The notes under the pieces are model-generated. The model did no database searches. It worked only from the letters and a program-made list of their open reading frames with translations, and was not told where the DNA came from. The translations under genes were made by a program, and so were the position numbers. DNA of 6,497 nucleotides from NCBI GenBank assembly GCA_017441965.1, contig JAFSBF010000025.1, positions 1 to 6,497 of the forward strand, written 5' to 3'. Shown here piece after piece: positions 1 to 6,145 of the stretch. Each line of letters begins with the position of its first letter. The first letter of the stretch is position 1. The stretch is from Clostridia bacterium (GTDB taxonomy: Bacteria > Bacillota > Clostridia > UMGS1883).

Positions 1-543
1 TAATAGGGAGCAGTTTACTTCTGCCCCCTTTGCTTTTTTCGGTATTTTACTAATAAAAATTGAACAAACAGAACAATGTGTCATTTTGTAGTCCCCTATT
101 TCCACAATAGCTTTAGGCATATTGGTTTTTTGCCAGAGCTGAGGGTCAAAGCTGTCTTCCTTATAGCGTGATGTGAATATTTTTGCACTTCCCTCGCTGC
201 CGAAAAGAACAACCTTTTTGTTATAGCTTGCAACACCCTCCACAACAACGGGGCGGGAAACACCTGTGTAAACATCAAGAGAAATACGGAAGAAGAAATT
301 AAGGTCAACAGTATAATAACCTCTGTTAAATGGCATCTTTTCCACATCACTGAACACCCAGATAACTTCTGATTTACGGCATTTTATGTCAATAGCTCTG
401 TCAACGATTTCCTGTCCGGTTTCCGTTAAGTACACACGTAAACATTCTATACATTCCTTGCTCCTGCATGAGTCATATATTTTATCAGTTTGTATACAAA
501 CCTTTTCCTTACATCCAAAGGAGCCGGTAAGCTTTTCTTCCAT
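1..543 (-). CDS. Conserved cysteine-rich protein of unknown function (C-terminus beyond window)
   Basis: An open frame starts with ATG at 543 and runs to base 1 without a stop, giving 181 residues, so the C-terminal end is missing. The start is well supported by AAGGAGG at 559-553, nine bases upstream. The visible part has nine cysteines (11, 16, 26, 31, 34, 55, 157, 160, 178), including a C-x4-C-x2-C cluster in the segment YDSCRSKECIECLRVY (23-38) and a CSVC pair at 157-160. The middle (about 60-125) alternates hydrophobic and polar residues as in beta strands, with recognisable blocks such as RGYYTVDLNFFFRI and VVLFGSEGSAKIF. I see no signal peptide or membrane segment. From memory, these blocks resemble an uncharacterised protein family common in anaerobic Clostridia, but I cannot name a function. 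Metal binding by the cysteines is only a guess. It lies last in the gene series, behind a stem-loop that covers its ribosome binding site. Confidence 0.85.
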   Translation of the reverse strand, partial: MEEKLTGSFGCKEKVCIQTDKIYDSCRSKECIECLRVYLTETGQEIVDRAIDIKCRKSEVIWVFSDVEKMPFNRGYYTVDLNFFFRISLDVYTGVSRPVVVEGVASYNKKVVLFGSEGSAKIFTSRYKEDSFDPQLWQKTNMPKAIVEIGDYKMTHCSVCSIFISKIPKKAKGAEVNCSLL

Positions 544-545
544 AG

Positions 546-608
546 AAAAAATCCTCCTTATACAATTTATGGGATTGCCCACTATCATTGTATGAAGAAG
601 GATTATTT
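546..608 (-). promoter_or_regulatory. Long stem-loop enclosing the ribosome binding site of the downstream gene; terminator- or attenuator-like
   Basis: In the minus-strand RNA a 5' arm (604-587) pairs with a 3' arm (566-550). There are 7 pairs next to the loop (593-587 with 566-560), one bulged base at 594, then 10 pairs (604-595 with 559-550) including one G-U. After a U-U mismatch, AAA (608-606) can pair with UUU (548-546). The loop holds a second small hairpin (582-578 with 573-569) with a four-base loop. The 3' arm contains AAGGAGG (559-553), and six U residues (551-546) follow the G-rich part. The wobble at 598/556 is a pair only in minus-strand RNA, which fits a role on that strand. 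The structure could be a weak intrinsic terminator for the operon upstream, a switch that hides the ribosome binding site, or both. No ligand or leader peptide is visible. Confidence 0.6.
553..559 (-). promoter_or_regulatory. Ribosome binding site of the cysteine-rich gene
   Basis: AAGGAGG is a perfect anti-16S match, nine bases before the ATG at 543. It fixes the start of a gene that would otherwise be missed because it has no stop in the window. The site is fully inside the 3' arm of the stem-loop, so it would be accessible only when that stem is open. Confidence 0.85.
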
Positions 609-614
609 TTGTGA

Positions 615-1337
615 CTATATTATCACGCCACCATCGACACCTATAATCTGTCCCGTGATAAAGTCTGCTCCTTCTGACGCAAGGAAAAGAAGTGCTTTTG
701 AAACCTCATCGGGCGTTCCAATTCTGCCAAGAGGGGTATCTTCGCAAAATGCCTTTGTGTCTTCGGGGGTAACATCACTGTTCATATCGGTATCAATAAA
801 GCCCGGGGCAACGCAGTTAACTGTTATCCCCGATGGACCAAGCTCTTTAGCAAGTGCTTTTGTAAATGCTATTACAGCACCCTTTGTTGCACTGTAGCCG
901 CTTTCCAAGCTTGCTCCGCTTATTCCCCATATAGAGCTTATATTAATTATTTTCCCGCTATGATTTGAAATCATATTTTCTGCAGCGTACTTTGTCATAA
1001 GGAATGTGCCCGTTACATTTACTCTAAAGAGCTTTTCCCATTCTTCAAGAGTTGTATCCGTTAAAAGATTTACATAGGATATTCCCGCATTATTTATAAG
1101 AACATCTATTTTTCCAAAATGCTCCGTTGCAGCAAAAACCATCCTCTTTACATCTTCCTCCTTTGATACATCCCCCTGCATCAAAAGTGCGCCGGGTAAG
1201 CTGTCAGCAAGAGCTTTTGCCTTTTCCACACTGTTATTATAATTAATTACAACATTATATCCGTTTTCGTAAAAAAGCCGTGCTGCCGCTGCACCTATTC
1301 CACGTGAGGCCCCGGTTATAAAGACAGTTTTACCCAT
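615..1337 (-). CDS. SDR-family NADP(H)-dependent reductase, YmfI/FabG-like (possible EF-P 5-aminopentanone reductase)
   Basis: A classical short-chain dehydrogenase of 240 residues, typical length, with a Rossmann fold. Visible motifs are TGASRGIG (8-15) for nucleotide binding, NNAG (81-84), and the catalytic set N106, S134, Y147 and K151 (YSATK). R12 and the lack of an acidic residue at the end of strand 2 (NYNN, 31-34) favour NADP(H). PG (177-178) and the C-terminal ITGQIIGVDGG block are standard for FabG-like enzymes. The segment SSIWGISGAS (133-142) matches, from memory, the SSIWGETGAS of Bacillus subtilis YmfI, which reduces the 5-aminopentanone group on elongation factor P. Fatty-acid FabG (3-oxoacyl-ACP reductase) is the alternative, but no fab genes are nearby. 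The start is the ATG at 1337: AGGGAG lies seven bases upstream, whereas an in-frame ATG at 1367 lies inside radA and adds ten residues outside the fold. The gap to radA is 4 bases. Confidence 0.9.
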   Translation of the reverse strand: MGKTVFITGASRGIGAAAARLFYENGYNVVINYNNSVEKAKALADSLPGALLMQGDVSKEEDVKRMVFAATEHFGKIDVLINNAGISYVNLLTDTTLEEWEKLFRVNVTGTFLMTKYAAENMISNHSGKIINISSIWGISGASLESGYSATKGAVIAFTKALAKELGPSGITVNCVAPGFIDTDMNSDVTPEDTKAFCEDTPLGRIGTPDEVSKALLFLASEGADFITGQIIGVDGGVII

Positions 1338-1341
1338 ATTA

Positions 1342-2688
1342 TCACTCCCTGATATATCCAAGTGCATCTGAAAGTGAGCGTACTGCTATAAGCTCAATTC
1401 CGTCACATTTATCTATACTTCCAAGGCAGTCAAACGGAAGCATACAACGCTTAAAGCCCATCTTTTGTATCTCTGCTATTCTGCGTGCCGCCTGAGTAAC
1501 AGTTCGTATCTCACCCGTAAGACCAACCTCGCCGAAAAATGCCATATCTGACGGCAGAGGCTGATTACGAAAGCTTGATGCAATGGCGCACGCTATTGCA
1601 AGGTCAGTTGCAGATTCATCAAGGCGTATACCGCCCGTCACATTAACATATGCATCCTGATTGCCTAAATTAAGCCCCATTCGCTTTTCAAGAACTGTCA
1701 TAATAAGCGATACTCTGTTAAAATCAACACCTGTCGCCATTCTGCGTGGAATGGCAAAGCTGCTTTTTGATACAAGCGCCTGAATTTCTGCTAAAATCGG
1801 TCTTGTTCCCTCAACGGAGCATACTATTGCCGACCCCGGTGCATCCACAGGTCTTCCCGAAAGAAGCATCAGAGAAGGGTTTGGAACATCGATAAGCCCT
1901 TTATCCGTCATTTCAAATACACCGATTTCATTTGTGGAGCCAAAACGGTTTTTTACGGCACGTACTATTCTGTAGCTCTGGTGGCGTTCGCCCTCGAAAT
2001 AAAGAACACAATCCACCATATGTTCAAGAACTCTCGGACCTGCAATAGCACCCTCTTTTGTAACGTGACCTACAATAAAAATGGTTATACCGTTACTTTT
2101 TGCTACCTCCATAAATTTAAGCGTACATTCCCGTACCTGTCCCACACTTCCCGGTGCAGATGTAAGGTTTTGTGAATAAAGCGTCTGTATTGAGTCTGCA
2201 ATAACCATTTGAGGCTTTAATACATCGATTGCAGAAAGGATGGAGTCAAGGTCTGTTTCATTTAGTACATAAAGTGTATCTGAAACTGCGTCAAGTCTTT
2301 CTGCACGCAGACGGATTTGCTTGTCCGATTCCTCGCCTGAAACATATAAAACCTTGCTGTTTCTCGAAGCAAATTTTGCAACCTGCAGCAGTAGAGTCGA
2401 TTTTCCTATTCCCGGCTCACCACCGCAAAGGATAAGAGACCCCTTAACAATACCTCCGCCAAGCACGCGGTCAAGCTCGCCTGAGCCCGCAGGGCATCTC
2501 TCCCCCTCCTCTGTAGATACATCCTTTATGAGAACGGGGGAAACCCTTTTCTTTATTTTTGCATCTGCGGTCTTTTCGATAACCTCTTCAATCATCGAAT
2601 TCCACGTTCCGCAACCTGGGCATCTTCCCATCCACTTTGCAGATTCGTTACCGCACTCCTTGCATACAAATACTGTTTTGCTTTTCAA
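1342..2688 (-). CDS. radA: DNA repair protein RadA (Sms)
   Basis: RadA is a RecA-like ATPase that helps process recombination intermediates by promoting branch migration. The 448-residue length is usual. An N-terminal zinc finger is formed by C9, C12, C23 and C26 (CKEC / CPGC). The ATPase domain has Walker A GEPGIGKST (90-98; K96, S97), a Walker B strand ending at D166 (MVIADS), the GHVTKEG block (208-214) and the RadA signature KNRFG (247-251). The C-terminal part (about 275-448) is the Lon-protease-like domain of the family, with the ATGVDFNR block followed by GGIRLDESATDLAIA and FFGEVGLTGEIR. The start is TTG at 2688: GAGG (2699-2696) is seven bases upstream, no in-frame ATG precedes it, and the next methionine (residue 20) would destroy the zinc finger. 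It begins four bases after the alr stop, so the genes are probably coupled. Confidence 0.97.
   Translation of the reverse strand: MKSKTVFVCKECGNESAKWMGRCPGCGTWNSMIEEVIEKTADAKIKKRVSPVLIKDVSTEEGERCPAGSGELDRVLGGGIVKGSLILCGGEPGIGKSTLLLQVAKFASRNSKVLYVSGEESDKQIRLRAERLDAVSDTLYVLNETDLDSILSAIDVLKPQMVIADSIQTLYSQNLTSAPGSVGQVRECTLKFMEVAKSNGITIFIVGHVTKEGAIAGPRVLEHMVDCVLYFEGERHQSYRIVRAVKNRFGSTNEIGVFEMTDKGLIDVPNPSLMLLSGRPVDAPGSAIVCSVEGTRPILAEIQALVSKSSFAIPRRMATGVDFNRVSLIMTVLEKRMGLNLGNQDAYVNVTGGIRLDESATDLAIACAIASSFRNQPLPSDMAFFGEVGLTGEIRTVTQAARRIAEIQKMGFKRCMLPFDCLGSIDKCDGIELIAVRSLSDALGYIRE
1345..1350 (-). promoter_or_regulatory. Ribosome binding site that decides the SDR start
   Basis: AGGGAG lies seven bases before the ATG at 1337 and within the last codons of radA, directly before its TGA. 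This favours the 240-residue product over the longer reading from 1367 and suggests translational coupling to radA. Confidence 0.75.
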
Positions 2689-2692
2689 AACA

Positions 2693-3814
2693 TCACCTCG
2701 TTACTCTTGGCACACGCTTACTTACTCCGCACACTATTTCATAATTTATAGTCTGCGCATTTTTTGCCAGTTCATCGGCTGTTATGCTGCATTCGCCTTT
2801 ACTACCAATAAGAATTACAACATCGCCCACCTTGGCGTCATCTATATCAGTTACATCAACCATAAACTGATCCATACATACTCTGCCTAAAACAGGGGCA
2901 TATTTTCCGTTAATTATCACTCTGCCTTTGTTTGAGGCTAACCGCGGATACCCGTCGGCATATCCTACAGGAATAGTCGCAACACGCATATCCTTATCTG
3001 CCGTATATGTTCTGCCGTAGCTTACAGTGTCACCCTTTTTGATATCCTTAATATATGCCACGTGTGTTTCAAGCTCCATAACTGGCTTTAAATCAAGTGT
3101 ATTCCTGTCCACCTCGTCAGACGGATAAAGTCCGTAGAGTATAATTCCGGGGCGTACCATATCAAAATTATAGTTACGAAGCTCCATAATGGCTGCACTG
3201 TTTGAAACGTGATAAATGTCTATTTTAACATTTCTGTCCTCAAGCATTTTTCTAAAGCCTTGAAATAATTCTGCCTGCATCAATGCAAAGCCCTTATCCG
3301 CCTCGTCAGCCGTTGCAAAATGCGTGAATGCGCCCTCAAGCTTTAGCGATTCAAGCTGTGAAATTTCCTTTACAATATCTGCACTGTCCTCATCGGGCAG
3401 AAACCCTATTCTGCGCATACCTGTATCTACCGCAATATGCATTTTGGCAACCATACCGAGCTTTTGTGCCGTTTTGGAAAGCTTTCTTGCATCCTCAAGC
3501 GTAAAAATCGTAACGGTAACATTATTCTTTATTGCCGTTTCAAAAAATTCAGGCGAGGTATATCCGAGTAAAAGAATAGGCTTATCTATGCCGTTTTCAC
3601 GTAAATGTATAGCCTCTTCAATTATTGCAACGGCAAAATAGTCGGCAAACGGCACTAAAAGGCGTGCCATATCTACTGCGCCGTGACCGTAGCCATCCGC
3701 CTTTATTACAGGCATAAGCTTTGTATCAGGCTTTACCGCCGCCCTTATATTTGTAATATTATGTATAACTGCGTCACTGTTTATGTATGCACATACCCTT
3801 CTGTACGGCTGCAT
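2693..3814 (-). CDS. alr: Alanine racemase (PLP-dependent)
   Basis: Alr interconverts L- and D-alanine in the cytoplasm, supplying D-alanine for peptidoglycan. The protein has 373 residues, as usual. The N-terminal TIM barrel carries the PLP lysine K38 in VIKADGYGHG (36-45), then VDTGMRRIGF (129-138; R135 lies at the position of the PLP-contacting arginine), THFATAD (164-170), SNSAA (204-208) and RPGIILYG (221-228). The C-terminal beta domain carries the second catalytic base Y266 in VSYGRTY (264-270), then VGYADGYPR and GRVCMDQFMVDVT. All key residues are present, so it should be active. An in-frame TTG at 3823 would add three residues, but AAGGA would then abut it with no spacer; the ATG at 3814 has AAGGA nine bases and GAGG three bases upstream and is preferred. 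It starts five bases after the pgsA stop. Confidence 0.97.
   Translation of the reverse strand: MQPYRRVCAYINSDAVIHNITNIRAAVKPDTKLMPVIKADGYGHGAVDMARLLVPFADYFAVAIIEEAIHLRENGIDKPILLLGYTSPEFFETAIKNNVTVTIFTLEDARKLSKTAQKLGMVAKMHIAVDTGMRRIGFLPDEDSADIVKEISQLESLKLEGAFTHFATADEADKGFALMQAELFQGFRKMLEDRNVKIDIYHVSNSAAIMELRNYNFDMVRPGIILYGLYPSDEVDRNTLDLKPVMELETHVAYIKDIKKGDTVSYGRTYTADKDMRVATIPVGYADGYPRLASNKGRVIINGKYAPVLGRVCMDQFMVDVTDIDDAKVGDVVILIGSKGECSITADELAKNAQTINYEIVCGVSKRVPRVTR
2696..2699 (-). promoter_or_regulatory. Ribosome binding site supporting the TTG start of radA
   Basis: GAGG, extended to GAGGTGA, overlaps the alr stop codon and sits seven bases before the TTG at 2688. An ATG just downstream of it at 2693-2691 is in another frame and meets TGA after two codons, so it cannot be the radA start. 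Confidence 0.65.
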
Positions 3815-3817
3815 TTT

Positions 3818-3828
3818 CCTCAATCCTT
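3818..3828 (-). promoter_or_regulatory. Ribosome binding region deciding the alr start
   Basis: Two candidate sites precede the ATG at 3814: AAGGA (3828-3824), nine bases away, and GAGG (3821-3818), only three bases away. AAGGA touches the alternative TTG at 3823, which therefore has no usable spacer. Both sites overlap the end of pgsA, consistent with coupled translation. Confidence 0.55.
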
Positions 3829-4335
3829 AAACACTGAAATATTTTCAAAAATGTATGCAATCCAGCTTGCAACGGTAAAAATAGCTGCAACCCAGATAAG
3901 TCCGCCTGCAATAATCGGCTCACTTGTATAAATTAAAAGCGCAAATATAATTGCAAAAAGCTGCACATTTGTCTTTATCTTTCCCCACCAGGAGGCTGCA
4001 ATAACCTTACCCTTGGAAACTGCAACAACCCTCATACTTGTTACAAAAAATTCGCGTGCAATAATTATCATCGGCGCCCATACGGATACTACGCCAACCT
4101 CAATAAAGCAGATAAGCGCACCGAATGCAAGCAACTTGTCTGCAAGCGGGTCCATAATCTTTCCAAAGGATGATACGAGGTTATATTTTCTCGCAATAAA
4201 TCCGTCAAGAAAATCTGTAATTGATGCTATTGCAAAAACAATAAGCGCCCAGATGTTGTGACCTGTCAGCATAAGAGCCATTACTATAGGCACCATAATT
4301 ATTCTTGCCATTGTAAGTTTGTTTGGTAAATTCAT
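3820..4335 (-). CDS. pgsA: CDP-diacylglycerol--glycerol-3-phosphate 3-phosphatidyltransferase
   Basis: PgsA is an integral membrane enzyme that joins glycerol-3-phosphate to CDP-diacylglycerol, giving phosphatidylglycerol phosphate and CMP, the committed step to phosphatidylglycerol and cardiolipin. The complete CDP-alcohol phosphotransferase motif is present: D41-x2-D44-G-x2-A48-R-x8-G58-x3-D62-x3-D66. The N-terminus (MNLPNKLTMARI) is typical of PgsA. Several hydrophobic stretches are consistent with membrane helices: about 12-36, 64-85, 88-100 and 125-165. At 171 residues it is slightly shorter than most homologues but looks intact. Its ATG overlaps the rimO stop as ATGA, with AAGGA (4350-4346) ten bases upstream. 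A rimO-pgsA pairing is common in Firmicutes, to my knowledge. The substrate assignment among CDP-alcohol transferases rests on overall resemblance and this pairing. Confidence 0.95.
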   Translation of the reverse strand: MNLPNKLTMARIIMVPIVMALMLTGHNIWALIVFAIASITDFLDGFIARKYNLVSSFGKIMDPLADKLLAFGALICFIEVGVVSVWAPMIIIAREFFVTSMRVVAVSKGKVIAASWWGKIKTNVQLFAIIFALLIYTSEPIIAGGLIWVAAIFTVASWIAYIFENISVFKD

Positions 4336-5669
4336 TCTAAATCCGTCCTTTCACATTCTTCTGCGTATAAATCATATATATCACAATTTTTAATTGTAAC
4401 CCATACAAAATCACCGGCATCAAGCTCTCTGTGTGCCCCGAAATATATTTTGGGGTCTATTTCAATGCTTTCACCGCCGCTGCGCCCGTAATAGAGATTA
4501 TCCTCAAACCCTTCGGTAATGACACGCACTGTTTTTCCGAGCATTTCCTCGTTACGCTTTAGCGAGATTTCCTGACAAAGCTCCATTACCGTTTTTCTGC
4601 GACTTTCCTTGATTTCTTCATCAATCTGGTCTTTCATTTTTGCGGCAGGTGTTCCCTCTTCACACGAATAGGCAAACACACCTACTCTGTCAAAGCGTAC
4701 CTTTTTGAGAAAGGCGCAAAGCTCATCAAACTCTTCCTCCGTTTCACCGGGGAAGCCTGTTATTATACTTGTTCTTAATGTAATATCGGGAATTTCCCTG
4801 CGTAGTGTTTCAACGAGGCGCTCAATACTTTTTCCGTCTGTTTTTCTGCCCATTCTCTTAAGAACGCTATCACATCCGTGCTGTACGGGAATGTCAAGAT
4901 ATTTAACTATCTTTTCCTGCTCTTTTATTGTTTTTATAAGCTTTTCATCAATTTGTTCAGGATAACAGTAATGAACCCTTACCCATTCTATTTTAGGGAT
5001 TTTACATAAGCTTTCCAGAAGCTCCGAAAGCTTTCTTTCACCGTAAAGGTCAATTCCATATCTTGTGGTATCCTGCGCAACTACTATAATTTCGCGTACA
5101 CCGTCATCGGCAAGTGCCTTCGCCTCAGAAAGTATGTCTTCCATTTTTCTGCTGCGGTACTTACCACGTATATATGGAATAGCACAATATGTGCATCTGT
5201 TATCGCACCCTTCGGCAATTTTAAGATATGCCGTATATTGGGGTGTAGTGCGAATTCTTGGAAGATTTTCTCCAAGACATTTATCAATATCATATATGTA
5301 TGATTTTTTCTGATTTGAAAGTCCCTCTTTAACTGCCGTAACAATATCCTCAATTGCCGTTGTACCGACAATCACATCAACTTCGGGCAGTTCTTCACGT
5401 ATTTCTTTTTCATAACGCTGCGCAAGGCATCCGCACACGACAAGAAGAGTGCAGTTTTCATCTTTATACTGCGCCATTTCCAAAATTGTATCAATCGACT
5501 CCTGCTTTGCGCTTTCTATAAAGCCGCACGTGTTTACGATGCACACCTGCGCCTTGCAGGGGTCAGGCGTTATCTCAAAGCCACTTTCTGCAAGAAGTCC
5601 CATCATATTTTCAGTATCGCACAGATTTTTATTACATCCCAGCGACACAAAACCAACCTTTATTGCCAT
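4332..5669 (-). CDS. rimO: Ribosomal protein S12 (aspartate) methylthiotransferase RimO
   Basis: RimO is a radical SAM enzyme with two iron-sulfur clusters that adds a methylthio group to a conserved aspartate of ribosomal protein S12. The 445-residue protein shows the three-domain order of methylthiotransferases. The N-terminal domain has cluster cysteines C12 (SLGCNKN), C48 (NTCGFIESAK) and C81 (CGCLAQRY). The radical SAM core has C155, C159 and C162 (GCDNRCTYC) followed by IPYIRGKYRSR. A C-terminal TRAM domain spans about 380-445. SLGCNKN, the CGFI sequence after C48 and the IPxIRGKxRSR block favour RimO over the tRNA enzymes MiaB and MtaB. I chose the ATG at 5669, which shares one base with the recX stop and has GAGGAG (5683-5678) eight bases upstream. 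An in-frame TTG just before it (5672) would add one residue and is less likely. Confidence 0.96.
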   Translation of the reverse strand: MAIKVGFVSLGCNKNLCDTENMMGLLAESGFEITPDPCKAQVCIVNTCGFIESAKQESIDTILEMAQYKDENCTLLVVCGCLAQRYEKEIREELPEVDVIVGTTAIEDIVTAVKEGLSNQKKSYIYDIDKCLGENLPRIRTTPQYTAYLKIAEGCDNRCTYCAIPYIRGKYRSRKMEDILSEAKALADDGVREIIVVAQDTTRYGIDLYGERKLSELLESLCKIPKIEWVRVHYCYPEQIDEKLIKTIKEQEKIVKYLDIPVQHGCDSVLKRMGRKTDGKSIERLVETLRREIPDITLRTSIITGFPGETEEEFDELCAFLKKVRFDRVGVFAYSCEEGTPAAKMKDQIDEEIKESRRKTVMELCQEISLKRNEEMLGKTVRVITEGFEDNLYYGRSGGESIEIDPKIYFGAHRELDAGDFVWVTIKNCDIYDLYAEECERTDLE

Positions 5670-6145
5670 CAAAAATACTCCTCTGTCACAATATCCTTAA
5701 AGGAACACACTTGGTTGAGTGCACCTTTGATTTCCTCCGCACAATATCCTCGCCTCAGAAAGAAGTTGAATATCCTTGTGCGTTCTTTAACATTTCCCAA
5801 ATCAGAATTTTTGAAGCGGGTCTCGATTTGATTAATCAAAACATCACCGATACCATCCTGAAAAGCTTCCTCAAGTATGCTTTCAAATACATCACGCTTT
5901 ACTCCACGCTTTAAAAGTTCACTTCGTATTCTGATTTTCCCCCATTTTTTAAGGTTAACGCAATCATTTATAAAATGCTGTGAATATTTAAAATCATTTA
6001 TATATCCGTATTCTTCCAAAAATGCAATTACATCTTCTATTGTATTTTCATCATAACCTTTTTGTGTAAGCTTATCACGAAGCTCCTTCCTCGTTCTGTC
6101 ACGAAACGTAATAAGCTTTAAGGCATACTCTCTGCAATCAATCAT
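5669..6145 (-). CDS. recX: Regulatory protein RecX
   Basis: RecX binds RecA filaments and modulates (usually inhibits) RecA-driven strand exchange and SOS activity. The 158-residue protein is mainly helical and shows the family's repeated three-helix units, roughly at 5-45, 50-95 and 108-148. Typical patterns are visible: A-x2-L-x3-R-x-R-x2-KELRDKL-x2-KG near the start, LEEYGYINDFKYSQHFI in the middle and KKWGKIRIRSELLKRGV, the basic RecX hallmark. Length is in the usual range. The ATG overlaps the end of hemW by eight bases and has GGAG (6156-6153) seven bases upstream. recX often sits beside recA; here it is between hemW and rimO, and recA is not in the window. The basic region (66-84) is probably involved in nucleic acid or filament binding, which is inference. 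Confidence 0.9.
   Translation of the reverse strand: MIDCREYALKLITFRDRTRKELRDKLTQKGYDENTIEDVIAFLEEYGYINDFKYSQHFINDCVNLKKWGKIRIRSELLKRGVKRDVFESILEEAFQDGIGDVLINQIETRFKNSDLGNVKERTRIFNFFLRRGYCAEEIKGALNQVCSFKDIVTEEYF

Noticed and set aside
96..350. Minus-strand open frame of 84 codons near the left edge
   Set aside because: It overlaps, in another frame, the 181-codon open gene that starts at 543 with a perfect ribosome binding site, so it is a shadow of that gene.
617..624. GATAAT-like -10 box at the end of the SDR gene that might serve the cysteine-rich gene
   Set aside because: No good -35 box lies about 17 bases upstream and the match is weak in AT-rich sequence, so I do not call a promoter.
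490..897. Plus-strand open frame of 135 codons across the hairpin gap and opposite the SDR gene
   Set aside because: It runs antisense to the catalytic C-terminal half of the SDR and to the start of the cysteine-rich gene, and its sequence shows no family pattern.
1335..1367. Longer SDR reading from the ATG at 1367
   Set aside because: It adds ten residues ahead of the nucleotide-binding strand and lies inside radA, while the ATG at 1337 has AGGGAG at ideal spacing.
2321..2890. Plus-strand open frame of 189 codons opposite radA and alr
   Set aside because: It lies across the alr-radA junction antisense to two clearly conserved genes, has no recognisable motif, and is explained as a shadow of their codon usage.
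3815..3823. TTG start for alr at 3823
   Set aside because: AAGGA would touch the start codon with no spacer; the ATG three codons later has proper spacing and fits family length.
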